Origin: AG2 sp036493735
GTDB lineage: Bacteria; Gemmatimonadota; Gemmatimonadetes; Gemmatimonadales; Gemmatimonadaceae
Reading direction: 5' to 3'
Assembly (NCBI GenBank): GCA_036493735.1
Contig: DASXPH010000024.1
Span: forward strand, 186,001-250,000
Length of the DNA: 64,000 bases
Shown here: in pieces, positions 53,429-62,283 of the stretch
How positions within the stretch are numbered: the first letter of the stretch is position 1
Layout of the letters: each line of letters opens with the position of its first letter
Notes under the pieces: model-generated
Told to the model about the DNA's origin: nothing
Databases searched by the model: none
What the model saw: only the letters and a program-made list of their open reading frames with translations
Made by a program: the position numbers and the translations under genes

Positions 53429-53968
53429 ATGAATACCGACGAATCGCTCCGCTATCCCACGGGACGCTTCCATCGGCCGAAACGGTCGTTGGAGAATAGC
53501 GAGCGTCGACAGATGATCGACACGATCACCCGAACACCAGCCGACATTCGCGCGGCCATCCGCGGCCTGTCGGACGAGCAACTCGACACGGCGTACCGGC
53601 CCGGAGGCTGGACGGTGCGGCAAGTCGTGCATCACGTGCCCGACAGCCACATGAATGCCTTCATTCGCATGAAGCTGGCGCTCACGGAAGAGACGCCGAC
53701 GATCAAGCCGTATGATGAAGCGGCCTGGGCCAAGTTATCCGACGCGCGCGACACTCCGATCGAGACATCGCTGACGCTGCTCGACGCGCTGCACGAACGT
53801 TGGGTTTGTCTCATGCGCTCGATGAGCCCGACGGACTTTTCGCGCTCACTCAACCATCCTGACTGGGACGCACCGATGTCGCTGGATACCGTGCTGGCGC
53901 TTTACGCGTGGCATGGCCCGCACCACACGGCGCATATCACGAGCCTAAGGCAACGCATGGACTGGTAG
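53429..53968 (+). CDS. DinB/YfiT-type putative metal-dependent hydrolase or thiol transferase
   Basis: 179 residues. Four-helix DinB-like bundle: LRYPTGRFHRP, TPADIRAAIRGLSDEQLDTAYRPGGWTVRQVVHHVPDSHMNAFIRMKLALTEE, and the ending LDTVLALYAWHGPHHTAHITSLRQR. The three His ligands for a metal are in HHVPDSH and HGPHHTAHI. Database relatives are labelled YfiT bacillithiol transferase, though bacillithiol use in this organism is unproven. Confidence 0.92.
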   Translation: MNTDESLRYPTGRFHRPKRSLENSERRQMIDTITRTPADIRAAIRGLSDEQLDTAYRPGGWTVRQVVHHVPDSHMNAFIRMKLALTEETPTIKPYDEAAWAKLSDARDTPIETSLTLLDALHERWVCLMRSMSPTDFSRSLNHPDWDAPMSLDTVLALYAWHGPHHTAHITSLRQRMDW

Positions 53969-54060
53969 CAGCCTCCGCTGGTGCGCCGCGGCCTCGGCAC
54001 ATATCATCGATCGCCCGTTTCAATGACCGCCTCACTCTGACGGAGTGGGGCGGTCCCGTC

Positions 54061-56370
54061 ATGCGACCCGACCAGGGGAGGACGTTGGTGTCCGCGGAGC
54101 CGCTTCGCGCGAGTCGGCAGGTACGTCGCCCAAAGCGACTGGCGGCGAGTGCCGTGCAGGCGCTGAAACTGCGGCTGCTGGGCCCGGGACCGATCGCCGC
54201 GGCACGCCGTGTTTCCGCCGCGCATGCGCGTGAGCTCGAGCATCTGGACCGGGAGACCGATTTCACGCCCCGAGCGCGGGCCCTCTTTCAGGATCTGCTC
54301 GGGTGGACCGGACTGCGGACCAGCCATCCGATCCGGCTGCCGCTCAACGACGAGCCGTACTGGTTTCGCGGACCACACGCGCTCGCGAACTATCAATCTC
54401 GCCCCGAGCTACCCGCTACTTGCGACACCCTGGTCATCGGCGCGGGACTCACGGGCGCGTCGGTCGCGTATCATCTCACAGAGTCGTTAGGCGACCGCGC
54501 GGATGTCGTGATCCTCGATCGTGGCGACCCGGCGGGGGAAGCGAGTGGCCGTAACGGCGGGAACTTCGAGTTGATTCCGGAGAATTCGGTCGGCGTGTAC
54601 GAGGGATTGGCGCGCGAACGGCTCGCCTTCCTGCGTCGTCGTTATGCGGGCCTGCCGATCGAAGTCGTGCAGGCGGAGAGTGAGCGCCAGGCTTCGCTCG
54701 TGCTCGGGCTCTCGCTGCGCAATCGCGATCTACTCAAGCAGATCATTCTCCGCGAGCGCATCGATTGCGACTTCGCGCCACAGGGATGGCTGCATCTCGC
54801 GAGCACGGACGAGGAGGAGCAGGGCATCTGCGAGGAAGTGATGCTCGCCGCCCAACACGGTCAGCGCATCGAGCTCTGGTCGCGCCGCAAGATCCGTCAG
54901 GAGCTCGGATTCACCAACGAGTTCCTCGGACGGTTCATCCCCGGTGACGGGACCTATCACCCATTCAAGTATGTGTGCGGGTTATTGCGCGCGGCGCTTC
55001 GGCCAGGTATCGAGCTCTATACCCGAACCAACGTACGCTGCGTGTCCTCGGAGACGGGCGGGCCGCATCTCGTCGTCACCGATCGAGGAACGATCGTAGC
55101 GCGATGCGTGATCGTCGCGACGAACGCCTTCACGAGCCAGCTCTTTCCGGAGCTCGACGCGATTCGTCCGTATCAGAGTCAGGTCCAGGTGACGGAGTTC
55201 GCGCCCGATCGGGCGCGCGGACGCGTGGTCACCTGCGAGCACGGACCCGCGTTCTTCAATCAGCCGCGGGATGCGGCGCGAGGCGGCTACGCTCCCCTGT
55301 TGATGGGGGGCGGCGCCGACCGGCCGATGAAGACTCCCTCATCGCGCCGGCGCTCGTCGCAGGTTCACGACGAGCTCCTCGCCATCCGCGACCGGTACTA
55401 TCCCGAGCTGGAGGGGCGACCGCCGTCGAGCGAGTGGATCGGCCCGATGGCGTTCACGCCGGACCAGCTGCCGGCGATCGGTTTTCTCCGCCACGGCGTC
55501 GTCATCGCGGCCGGGTACAATGGCTACGGCGGCAGCTACACCACGGCGGCTGGGCTGGCCGCGGCGCAGATGGCGATGACGGGAAGAGCGCCCGACTGGG
55601 TGCCGGAAGACGTCTTTTCGCCACGTCGCCTAACGACGACCGAGCCGATCTTCATGACGGAGCGGGACGGGCTCTGGCGCATCGCGCAGTCGTTGTGCCG
55701 ACAGCTGAAGGCGGTAAATCGGCAGATCTCGGAAGCGTTGACGCTACGCGCCGGCGAAGTCGCGTCGGCGGTACCCCGACAGGTGCCGCCGCGCGTGTCG
55801 CGGCTGGTGCGGGTCATCGGTACGGAATCGTCGAGCGCGGAAACGATCGCGGCCGATACTTTCCTCGGCTTTCCGGCATTTCGCGATTTCACGCAGCCGG
55901 AGGTGGTCGAGCTGTCGCGTTCGATGCAGCGATGGGACCTCGCGCGGGGCACGCTGCTGTTTCAGGAGGGCGATGAGGGGCACACCTGTTTCGTCGTGAT
56001 TCGCGGCGTTGTGGACGTGAGCGTCAAAGTGCGTGGCCAGCCGCAGCTGCTGGCACAGCTGGGGCCCGGGAGCATCTTCGGCCAGGCGAGCCTGATCGAC
56101 GCCGAGGCGCGGACGGTGAGCTGTTCGATTCGGCGTGACGCCGTGCTCGCCGAGATCGACGCCGCCGCTTGTGAGCGTTTGCTAAACAGCGGGAACCCGC
56201 TCGCGCTCAAGTTACTCGCGGCGCTGAATCAGGGACTCGTCGCTGCGCTGCGCAGCGCGGACCGTCAGTTGATGCGATTGAACGAGCGCCGCGAGCGCGA
56301 GGGTGAGGTCGACGATGAGAGCGCCATTCCGGCGACACCGATCGTCGCGAGCGCACCCGCGGGAAGCTAA
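54061..56370 (+). CDS. FAD-dependent oxidoreductase fused to a cyclic-nucleotide-binding domain
   Basis: 769 residues from ATG 54061 (MRPDQGRTLVS). After ~115 leader residues comes a DAO-type FAD domain: FAD loop TLVIGAGLTGASVAYHLTE, DRGDPAGEASGRNGGNFELIPENSVG, GTYHPFKYVCGLLRAAL, VIVATNAFTSQLFPELDAIRPYQSQVQVTE, AFTPDQLPAIGFLRHGVVIAAGYNGYGGSYTTAAGLAAA. This fold oxidises amino acids or amines. From about residue 620 it carries a cNMP-binding domain: FRDFTQPEVVELSRSMQRWDLARGTLLFQEGDEGHTCFVVIRGVVDVSV then GSIFGQASLIDAEARTVSC. The canonical cNMP-binding Arg-Thr pair is not clearly kept (EARTVSCSIR). No HTH is visible. It overlaps the YceI gene end by four bases. Confidence 0.92.
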   Translation: MRPDQGRTLVSAEPLRASRQVRRPKRLAASAVQALKLRLLGPGPIAAARRVSAAHARELEHLDRETDFTPRARALFQDLLGWTGLRTSHPIRLPLNDEPYWFRGPHALANYQSRPELPATCDTLVIGAGLTGASVAYHLTESLGDRADVVILDRGDPAGEASGRNGGNFELIPENSVGVYEGLARERLAFLRRRYAGLPIEVVQAESERQASLVLGLSLRNRDLLKQIILRERIDCDFAPQGWLHLASTDEEEQGICEEVMLAAQHGQRIELWSRRKIRQELGFTNEFLGRFIPGDGTYHPFKYVCGLLRAALRPGIELYTRTNVRCVSSETGGPHLVVTDRGTIVARCVIVATNAFTSQLFPELDAIRPYQSQVQVTEFAPDRARGRVVTCEHGPAFFNQPRDAARGGYAPLLMGGGADRPMKTPSSRRRSSQVHDELLAIRDRYYPELEGRPPSSEWIGPMAFTPDQLPAIGFLRHGVVIAAGYNGYGGSYTTAAGLAAAQMAMTGRAPDWVPEDVFSPRRLTTTEPIFMTERDGLWRIAQSLCRQLKAVNRQISEALTLRAGEVASAVPRQVPPRVSRLVRVIGTESSSAETIAADTFLGFPAFRDFTQPEVVELSRSMQRWDLARGTLLFQEGDEGHTCFVVIRGVVDVSVKVRGQPQLLAQLGPGSIFGQASLIDAEARTVSCSIRRDAVLAEIDAAACERLLNSGNPLALKLLAALNQGLVAALRSADRQLMRLNERREREGEVDDESAIPATPIVASAPAGS

Positions 56371-57017
56371 CGCTCGCCGCCGGCGACGCTGGCGAAGGTC
56401 GATGGCCGGTCGACGAGCAGATCGAACTTCACGACGATGCGGTTCTCCGTACGCAGCACGCCGAACAGGGCGGTGGGCGGCGAGATCCCATAGTCGGTCA
56501 TGAGAATCGGCAACGAGCCCCGCGCGCGCATCGTGCCATCGGGCAATTCCTCGAGCTGAACCGGCACTCGCACGACGCGCTCGCGGCCCGCGACGCGCAG
56601 CGTACCTTGCATAACGAGTGACTGCCGGGCGTCATCGTCGGCGACGACCTCGAAGCGACCGATGATCTGCCGGCAATCCGGCTCATCATCGACGTGCAGC
56701 GCTTTGTACATGATGTGGTCCATCTGACTGCGGCCACAGGTGAGGCTGTACGTCGGGACGCGAACCTGCACGCGGCGGACGCGTGTTTCACCAGCCTGTT
56801 CCGCGGCACGATCAATATCGATGGATGCGTCGAGCGACGTCGCGTCGCAACGCCAATCACGCACGTTCGAGCTCCCTTCGAGCCAGAGGCGGCTGTCGGG
56901 GCGCACACCCAGCCTGAGCGGCGTCGCGGCCGCACTGGCGCGTGAGATCGGTTGCGCGTTCGCGTTGGAACCGGTGATCACGATGATTGCGAGGCTCGTG
57001 AGGACGATGTGCTTCAT
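56367..57017 (-). CDS. YceI-family secreted protein
   Basis: 216 residues. Signal peptide MKHIVLTSLAIIVITGSNANAQ. The YceI fold follows: LWLEGSSNVRDWRCDATSLDASI, RVQVRVPTYSLTCGRSQMDHIMYKALHVDD, FEVVADDDARQSLVMQGTLRVAGRERVVRVPVQLEEL, and LTDYGISPPTALFGVLRTENRIVVKFDLLV. It is a lipocalin-like beta barrel that binds polyisoprenoid or other hydrophobic ligands in the periplasm. Two Cys are present (RCDAT, TCGRS). Convergent with the FAD-cNMP gene with 4 bases of overlap. Confidence 0.93.
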   Translation of the reverse strand: MKHIVLTSLAIIVITGSNANAQPISRASAAATPLRLGVRPDSRLWLEGSSNVRDWRCDATSLDASIDIDRAAEQAGETRVRRVQVRVPTYSLTCGRSQMDHIMYKALHVDDEPDCRQIIGRFEVVADDDARQSLVMQGTLRVAGRERVVRVPVQLEELPDGTMRARGSLPILMTDYGISPPTALFGVLRTENRIVVKFDLLVDRPSTFASVAGGER

Positions 57018-57398
57018 GCTGCTCTCTCGGGCTCTGGCGTCATTGTTCTGCTCTCCAGCGGGCGCCTTTGCCCTGCTCGTCTGAGTGTCGGTTCGCGAAG
57101 CCGCTCTTTACAGCGTCAATAAAAAGCAATGCGAATGCCGCGAGCGGCGGCGTGCATCGTGACCTCTACAGTTGGACGATTTGACGCTGGCGAAGTATCT
57201 GCGCTGTCACTCATTGATGGTGATGTTCGTCACATTGACGCACGCGCCTCACGGCGCTTTTGTCAGTCGGGCGAAACGTGCTTAACGTCGCCTCGCGTGA
57301 CGCGTCCTCTGTGTGTGCGCGCTGCTGTCCGTCCTGCCCGGTGCGCATTGCCATGTTCGCGGCGGGGACGGTCGGGAGCTCATGTCAGGAGGTTGCGT
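57018..57398. promoter_or_regulatory. Divergent intergenic region with a short hairpin
   Basis: About 380 bases between YceI (minus) and the Asp/Arg-rich gene (plus). It contains a small hairpin GCGCC-TCAC-GGCGC followed by TTTT at 57244-57260, terminator-like. No gene with a ribosome site is seen, though frames stay open. Promoters for both flanking genes should lie here. Confidence 0.45.
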
Positions 57399-57845
57399 AT
57401 GCGAAGCGTTTCGTCAGCAATGGTGACCATCGCACTCGTTATGCTCGCTGGTTCCGGCGCGGCTGCGCAGACAGCCACGCAGGCGGGAACACCGGCGGCG
57501 AAGCCACTCACGCCGCAGGAAAGGCGTGACCTGCGCAAGGATCGTCGCGATCGCCGCGCTGACCGCCGGGACATCGCGCGGGACCATCGCGACGTCGCGC
57601 AGGACAAGCGGGACGTTCGTCACGACGCACGCGACATCGCGCAGGACAAGCGCGAGCTGCGCGAAGAGCGACGCGAGGGCGACAAGGCCGGCGTCAGGAA
57701 GGAAGAGCGCGATCTGCGTCAGGATCGCCGTGACCTCAAGCACGATGCGGGCGATGTGCACCACGATCGGAAGGACGTGCGCGCCGATCGCCGCGACCTG
57801 CGCAAGGACCGCCGCGACGTTCGCCAGGACAAGAAGGGCAAGTAA
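57399..57845 (+). CDS. Exported Asp/Arg-rich heptad-repeat protein
   Basis: 148 residues from ATG 57399 with AGGAGG six bases upstream, which settles the start despite the longer open frame. Signal peptide (MRSVSSAMVTIALVMLAGSGAAAQ), then an Ala/Pro/Thr linker, then more than 100 residues almost entirely Arg, Asp, Lys and His in a near-heptad pattern such as RRDLRKD, RDIARDH, KRDVRHD, RDLRQDR, RDVRADR. This would form a long salt-bridged single alpha-helix or a disordered polyampholyte. I do not recognise a named family. It ends at a strong terminator and stands alone. Possible roles (inference) are periplasmic spacer, nucleic-acid or polyphosphate binding, or desiccation protection. Confidence 0.85.
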   Translation: MRSVSSAMVTIALVMLAGSGAAAQTATQAGTPAAKPLTPQERRDLRKDRRDRRADRRDIARDHRDVAQDKRDVRHDARDIAQDKRELREERREGDKAGVRKEERDLRQDRRDLKHDAGDVHHDRKDVRADRRDLRKDRRDVRQDKKGK

Positions 57846-57863
57846 GCGTGGCGGACGTAAACG

Positions 57864-57899
57864 ACGGGAGCCCACGCGATGAGCGTGGGCTCCCGTTTG
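57864..57899 (+). terminator. Rho-independent terminator after the Asp/Arg-rich gene
   Basis: 14-bp perfect stem ACGGGAGCCCACGC (57864-57877) and GCGTGGGCTCCCGT (57883-57896), loop GATGA, tail TTT. It can also serve the convergent debranching-enzyme gene. Confidence 0.87.
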
Positions 57900-57906
57900 C
57901 TCCAGC

Positions 57907-60036
57907 CTAACGGCTGACGCCGACCTCTTCTTCGGCGAGTGCCGGCTCGACGGGCAATGGCGGACGCGGCGCGGCCGCCGTCTTCACCCAGCAACGCAGT
58001 ACCTCCGCGACGCTCCATGCCTGCGCGATGCAACCTCGAGGCGTGTACGGCGGCATGGCATCGAAGATCTCACCGATCGTGCCGAGACCGAATTCGTCGA
58101 GCGCCGCAATGCATCCGTCGAGAAAATGGCGCGCGGTCCCCGTCTCGTCAGGATGGACTTTGAGCCATGCGTCGATCCAGGGACCAATGAGCCATGCCCA
58201 CACCGTGCCCTGGTGATAGGCCGCGTCACGCGCACGCAGATCGCCGTCGTACCGCTCCTTGAAGTCAGGATCACCCGGCGCGAGCGATCGCAGTCCAACT
58301 GGTGTGAGCAAACGCTGCTGAATCACATCGAGCACCGCCTCCCAGCGCGACCGGTCGAGCACCGGATTGTCGAGCGAGATCGCGAACAGCTGGTTCGGCC
58401 GGCACTGCGGCAAGTTGCCCTTCTCACCGTCGACGACATCGTACAGGTATCCGAGATCGTCGCTCCAGAAGCGTTTGTTGAACGACTCGCGCACACGAGA
58501 CGCTTCGTCCGACACGCGGGTCGCAAACTCATCGTGTCGACGTTCCTCGTCGAGCCACTTGCAGAGTAGACGCAACGCGTTGTACCAGAGCGCGTTGATC
58601 TCGACCGCCTTGCCTCGGCGTGGTGTCACGACCCACCCGTCGACCTTCGCGTCCATCCAGGTGAGTTGATAGCCCTCGGCGCCCTGGGTCAACAACCCGT
58701 CCGACGGGTCGACGCGAATGCCGAATCGCGTGCCACGCATGTGATAGTCGACGATCGACTGCAGCGTCGGGAGTGCGCGCACGAGTGTACGGCGGTCGTC
58801 GGTGAGCTCGACGTACCGACTGAGCGCGTGAAAGAACCAGAGGGTGGCGTCGGCTGTGTGGTACAGTCCCTCATTGCTCCCGTCGGGGAACATGTTCGGG
58901 ATCAGTCCGTCGCGAACGTAGTGCTCGAACGTCCGAAGAATGAAGCCGGCCTCGCGATGCCGGCCGGTGACGAGCGTCAGCCCCTCGAGGCTGATCATCG
59001 TGTCGCGACCCCAGTCGGTGAACCAGTGATAGCCGGCGATGACCGAGCGAATCTCGTCACCGGTCGCCGCCGCGCGTGTCGAATCGACGATGCGGCCCCT
59101 GGGAGTGAAGATGAACTGATCCGCGGCCAGCACCAACTCGGCCGCCGCTTCGTCCGCGGCCTCGGGATGTGTCGCGATGGCCGCGTCGAGAAGCCGACGC
59201 CGGCGCTCCTCCTCGTAGCTGGCCACGTCGTTAGGCGGCACCGCCATCATGACCTGCTCATCCTCGGCCGAGGCGACGAGCGTGACCGGCGTATCCGGTT
59301 GCAAATCGATCTCGAAATGTCCGGGGGCCCACAGCGTGCCGCGGAACTCGTAGCCGCGCGCTTCCTCGACCGGGTAGAGGAACTCGCTCGTCACTCGCTC
59401 CTCGTGAACGTACGACGCGGACGCCCCATCGATGCGCAGGCGGAGCGGCGGCAGATCGCGATCGCCGGAATAGAACACAAACAGGCCGCCGGACTGGGAC
59501 AACGAGTAACGGGTGTTGATCGCGAGGTTCACCGGCGCTTCATACGACCGAAAGTGCAGCGCGGGATCCAGTTCCAGCTTGACCGGCAACTTGCCCTTCT
59601 TCAGGCAATAGCGAACGAACACGGTGTTCTGCTGGTGAGGCATGCATATGCGCTTTTCGATGCACGCGCCCTCCCACTCGTACTCCCACACGGGCAGCCC
59701 TGCCTCGAGACGAAACGAGGCGAGGCGTTGCGCGACCTCCGGATCGAGACGCCCCGCGACACGCTCCTCTCCGCTGAGGGCAGTTGGCGTCCCGTTGGAA
59801 ACGCAGATGCGTTCGCCGACGTGATTCAGCATAACGAGTCGACCGATCGGATTCGGGAGCGCTGCGACGAGCAGTCCGTGATATCGTCGCGTGTTGACGC
59901 CAGCGACGGTGCCGGAGGCGTAGCCGCCGAGGCCGTTCGTCACGAGCCATTCCGCGTTCACCAGCGCGCGCGCGCCCTGGTCCTCGCCACGGTCGAACTG
60001 CAGTGGCCTCGCGATTCTATCGAGGAGTCGTCTCAT
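57907..60036 (-). CDS. Glycogen debranching enzyme (amylo-alpha-1,6-glucosidase family)
   Basis: 709 residues from ATG 60036 (MRRLLDRIARPLQF), overlapping the treZ stop by 20 bases; the longer upstream frame is non-homologous. The GDE N-terminal beta domain begins ALVNAEWLVTNGLGGYASGTVAGVNTRRYHGLLVAAL. The C-terminal (alpha/alpha)6 barrel has FIFTPRGRIVDSTRAAATGDEIRSVIAGYHWFTDWGRDTMISLEGL and GLIPNMFPDGSNEGLYHTADATLWFFHAL, then QGAEGYQLTWMDAKVDGWVVTPRRGKAVEINALWYNAL and DAAYHQGTVWAWLIGPWIDAW. Acidic catalytic residues (WGRD, TWMDAK) are present. Hydrolyses alpha-1,6 branches; next to treZ this suggests joint glycogen and trehalose turnover. Confidence 0.95.
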   Translation of the reverse strand: MRRLLDRIARPLQFDRGEDQGARALVNAEWLVTNGLGGYASGTVAGVNTRRYHGLLVAALPNPIGRLVMLNHVGERICVSNGTPTALSGEERVAGRLDPEVAQRLASFRLEAGLPVWEYEWEGACIEKRICMPHQQNTVFVRYCLKKGKLPVKLELDPALHFRSYEAPVNLAINTRYSLSQSGGLFVFYSGDRDLPPLRLRIDGASASYVHEERVTSEFLYPVEEARGYEFRGTLWAPGHFEIDLQPDTPVTLVASAEDEQVMMAVPPNDVASYEEERRRRLLDAAIATHPEAADEAAAELVLAADQFIFTPRGRIVDSTRAAATGDEIRSVIAGYHWFTDWGRDTMISLEGLTLVTGRHREAGFILRTFEHYVRDGLIPNMFPDGSNEGLYHTADATLWFFHALSRYVELTDDRRTLVRALPTLQSIVDYHMRGTRFGIRVDPSDGLLTQGAEGYQLTWMDAKVDGWVVTPRRGKAVEINALWYNALRLLCKWLDEERRHDEFATRVSDEASRVRESFNKRFWSDDLGYLYDVVDGEKGNLPQCRPNQLFAISLDNPVLDRSRWEAVLDVIQQRLLTPVGLRSLAPGDPDFKERYDGDLRARDAAYHQGTVWAWLIGPWIDAWLKVHPDETGTARHFLDGCIAALDEFGLGTIGEIFDAMPPYTPRGCIAQAWSVAEVLRCWVKTAAAPRPPLPVEPALAEEEVGVSR

Positions 60037-62053
60037 ATCGAGATTTCCATTGCGCACGAGCTTCTTTTTCGGTGAATGCCTGATGGGGAGCAGGCGGAGC
60101 CCCGTCCCGTGGTACGGGCCGAAGGAGAATCGTGGACTGCGGCGGCAGCCACCAGCCACCGTCGTCGCTGTCCACCGCTGGTGTCCCCGAGCCACCGTAG
60201 ATTGGATCCTCCGACGACCACATCGGCCTCCACAGCATGTCGGTCGGGGGCGCGACCAGCGGCTCGGCGAGCGGTTCAGCGTGCAGCCGCGCTCCGAGGT
60301 TCACAACCACGAGTCGATCGAGGTCCCGCCGCTCGCCGAAGTAGCGCAGGGCGAACGCCGATTCGGCGATCACGGCGCCGTCGATGGCACGCGCGAGCAC
60401 GCCGGCGTCGTGGTTCTCCGGATCGTGAACGCCCTGTTGGCGCAGCGTGGGATCCATGCGCCGGAGGCGAATGAGGTCCCGGACCAACGCGAGATGCCAC
60501 ACATTCATCGGACCGGCGCGCTCGGACCAATTCAGCTTGCATCTGGCGAAGGTGGCTTCGCTCGACGGGTCGGAAAGCCGGCTGGTGATCTCGGGTGTGG
60601 CGATGTGGGCGAACTGCCCGAGGAACTCGGCTCGGCCTCGCCTAACGAGCTGAGCGAGATCCGACTGGTGATCGGCAAAGTAGAGAAAGGGCGACGACGC
60701 GAGGAACTCCTGCCCCTGGAACAGCATTGGCGTTTGCGGCAGCAAGAACAGCAACGCCGTCATCGCTCGATTGGACGCCGGCGAGCAAAGCTGATCTGTG
60801 CGCAACCCGAAGGCGGCGTTGGCAACCTGATCGTGATTCTGGGTGAAATTGATGAAACGCGGAGCGGGAACGTCGAACGCCAGGCGGCCGCGGCGGTCGG
60901 CCTGCCATCGATACCACTCGCCCTGGTACAGGAAGCCGTACTTCGCGATCGACACCAGCTCCTGCGCGTTCCCGCGGTATCCGCTGTAGTACGCCTCGTC
61001 ACGCCCCGTCAACGCGACGAACGCCGCGTGATGGAAGTCGTCGTTCCAGAGCGCGTCGAGAGCGTAGCCGCCGCCACCAGGACGCCTAACGAGATTGGCG
61101 TCCTGCGGCTCGTTCTCGGCCACGACGAGCGTCTCGCGCCCGTTCGCCGCCTCGCGCACTCGGGTGGCAATGACGGAAAGAATGTGCGGGCGCGACGTGT
61201 CGAAGATCTGCTGCGTCGCATCCAGGCGGAGCCCATCGAAGTGGAACTCCTCCACCCAATAGGCGGCGTTGCTGACGAACAGCTCGCGCACCGGGCCCGA
61301 TTCGTCACCGTCGAAATTCAGCGCCTCGCCCCACTCGGTGCTTCCCTTGAAGTAGTGTTCACTAAACTCCTTGAGATAGTTGCCGTCGGGGCCGAGGTGA
61401 TTGTAGACCACGTCGAGGATGACGGCGATGCCGTGCGCGTGCGCGTCATCGATGAACGCGCGCAGGTCGTCGGGACGGCCGTAATGGTGATAGGGCGCGA
61501 ACAGACTCACGCCGTCGTAGCCCCAGCCGAAGCGCCCCGGAAACTCGGCTACGGGCATGACTTCGATGACACTCACTCCCAGCTCCGCCAGCTCCGTGAG
61601 ATGCCTGGTCGCCGCACTGTAGGTGCCTTCGGGCGTGAATGTCCCGACATGGAGCTCATAGATCACCGCACCGGCCAGCGTTGGGCCTCCCCAGCCGGAG
61701 TCCTTCCATTTGTACTGGCGCGCATCGATGATCTGGGAGGGGCCGTGCGGCCCCTCGGGCTGATAGCGGGACACCGGATCCGGTACGTCGTTGTTGCCGT
61801 CGAGCCGGAGCTTGTAGAGGGCATCCAGACGGTTCGTTGCGAGGATGCCGGAGAAATACCTATTTCCCTCCGGCTCGAGCTCTGTCGTCGAGAGCGCGGC
61901 GCCGTCGGCACTCAGTTCCACGAACGCCACGGTGCCGCGGCGTGGCGCCCAAACGCGAGCGTGGACGGTACCATCAGGCGCGACCTCGACTCCGATGGGA
62001 TAGTGCCGCCAGGCGGGTACCTCGGTGATGATAGTCGTGTGTGGATTACCCAT
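60017..62053 (-). CDS. treZ: TreZ, malto-oligosyltrehalose trehalohydrolase
   Basis: 678 residues from ATG 62053 (MGNPHTTIITEVPAWRHYPIGVEV). GH13 enzyme releasing trehalose from maltooligosyl-trehalose. N-terminal CBM48-like domain (VHARVWAPRRGTVAFVEL), GH13 barrel with VIYELHVGTFTPEGTY, GYDGVSLFAPYHHYGRPDDL, VILDVVYNHLGPDGNYL, nucleophile Asp in DGLRLDATQQIFD, acid/base Glu in VVAENEPQD and FTQNHDQVAN, C-terminal beta domain to RPVPRDG. The YELHVGTF and DATQQI motifs separate TreZ from glycogen branching enzyme. The partner TreY is not in this window. Confidence 0.95.
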   Translation of the reverse strand: MGNPHTTIITEVPAWRHYPIGVEVAPDGTVHARVWAPRRGTVAFVELSADGAALSTTELEPEGNRYFSGILATNRLDALYKLRLDGNNDVPDPVSRYQPEGPHGPSQIIDARQYKWKDSGWGGPTLAGAVIYELHVGTFTPEGTYSAATRHLTELAELGVSVIEVMPVAEFPGRFGWGYDGVSLFAPYHHYGRPDDLRAFIDDAHAHGIAVILDVVYNHLGPDGNYLKEFSEHYFKGSTEWGEALNFDGDESGPVRELFVSNAAYWVEEFHFDGLRLDATQQIFDTSRPHILSVIATRVREAANGRETLVVAENEPQDANLVRRPGGGGYALDALWNDDFHHAAFVALTGRDEAYYSGYRGNAQELVSIAKYGFLYQGEWYRWQADRRGRLAFDVPAPRFINFTQNHDQVANAAFGLRTDQLCSPASNRAMTALLFLLPQTPMLFQGQEFLASSPFLYFADHQSDLAQLVRRGRAEFLGQFAHIATPEITSRLSDPSSEATFARCKLNWSERAGPMNVWHLALVRDLIRLRRMDPTLRQQGVHDPENHDAGVLARAIDGAVIAESAFALRYFGERRDLDRLVVVNLGARLHAEPLAEPLVAPPTDMLWRPMWSSEDPIYGGSGTPAVDSDDGGWWLPPQSTILLRPVPRDGAPPAPHQAFTEKEARAQWKSRYETTPR

Positions 62054-62283
62054 GGTCCCGGTAAAGCGGGCAGGATCGATACCAGAATTTCCCTTGTGCG
62101 CGAGTGCTGGTCGGACATGTCGTCGCAGCGCAAAAGTGACATGTTTTTCGTTGGCGCTCCGCTCTCGGCGACCGTGACTCGTCTCGACGCGAGGGCGTCT
62201 CTCCATTGCGGGGACGACGTAGGCTAAGCCGTCCGCTCTTTCGCTCCCCACTTTTCTGTCATATCTCTTGGGGACCGCGACCT
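62054..62283. promoter_or_regulatory. Divergent promoter region treZ / Ser-Thr kinase
   Basis: About 230 bases between ATG 62053 (minus) and ATG 62284 (plus). GACATGTCG and GTGACATG occur near 62114-62144 as short similar motifs. No convincing sigma-70 boxes seen. Confidence 0.4.

Noticed and set aside
58666..62227. Long plus-strand frames of 469 and 725 aa opposite the debranching enzyme and treZ
   Set aside because: Arg-rich, no known domain, lying wholly antisense to clear GH13 and GDE genes; expected by-product of high GC.
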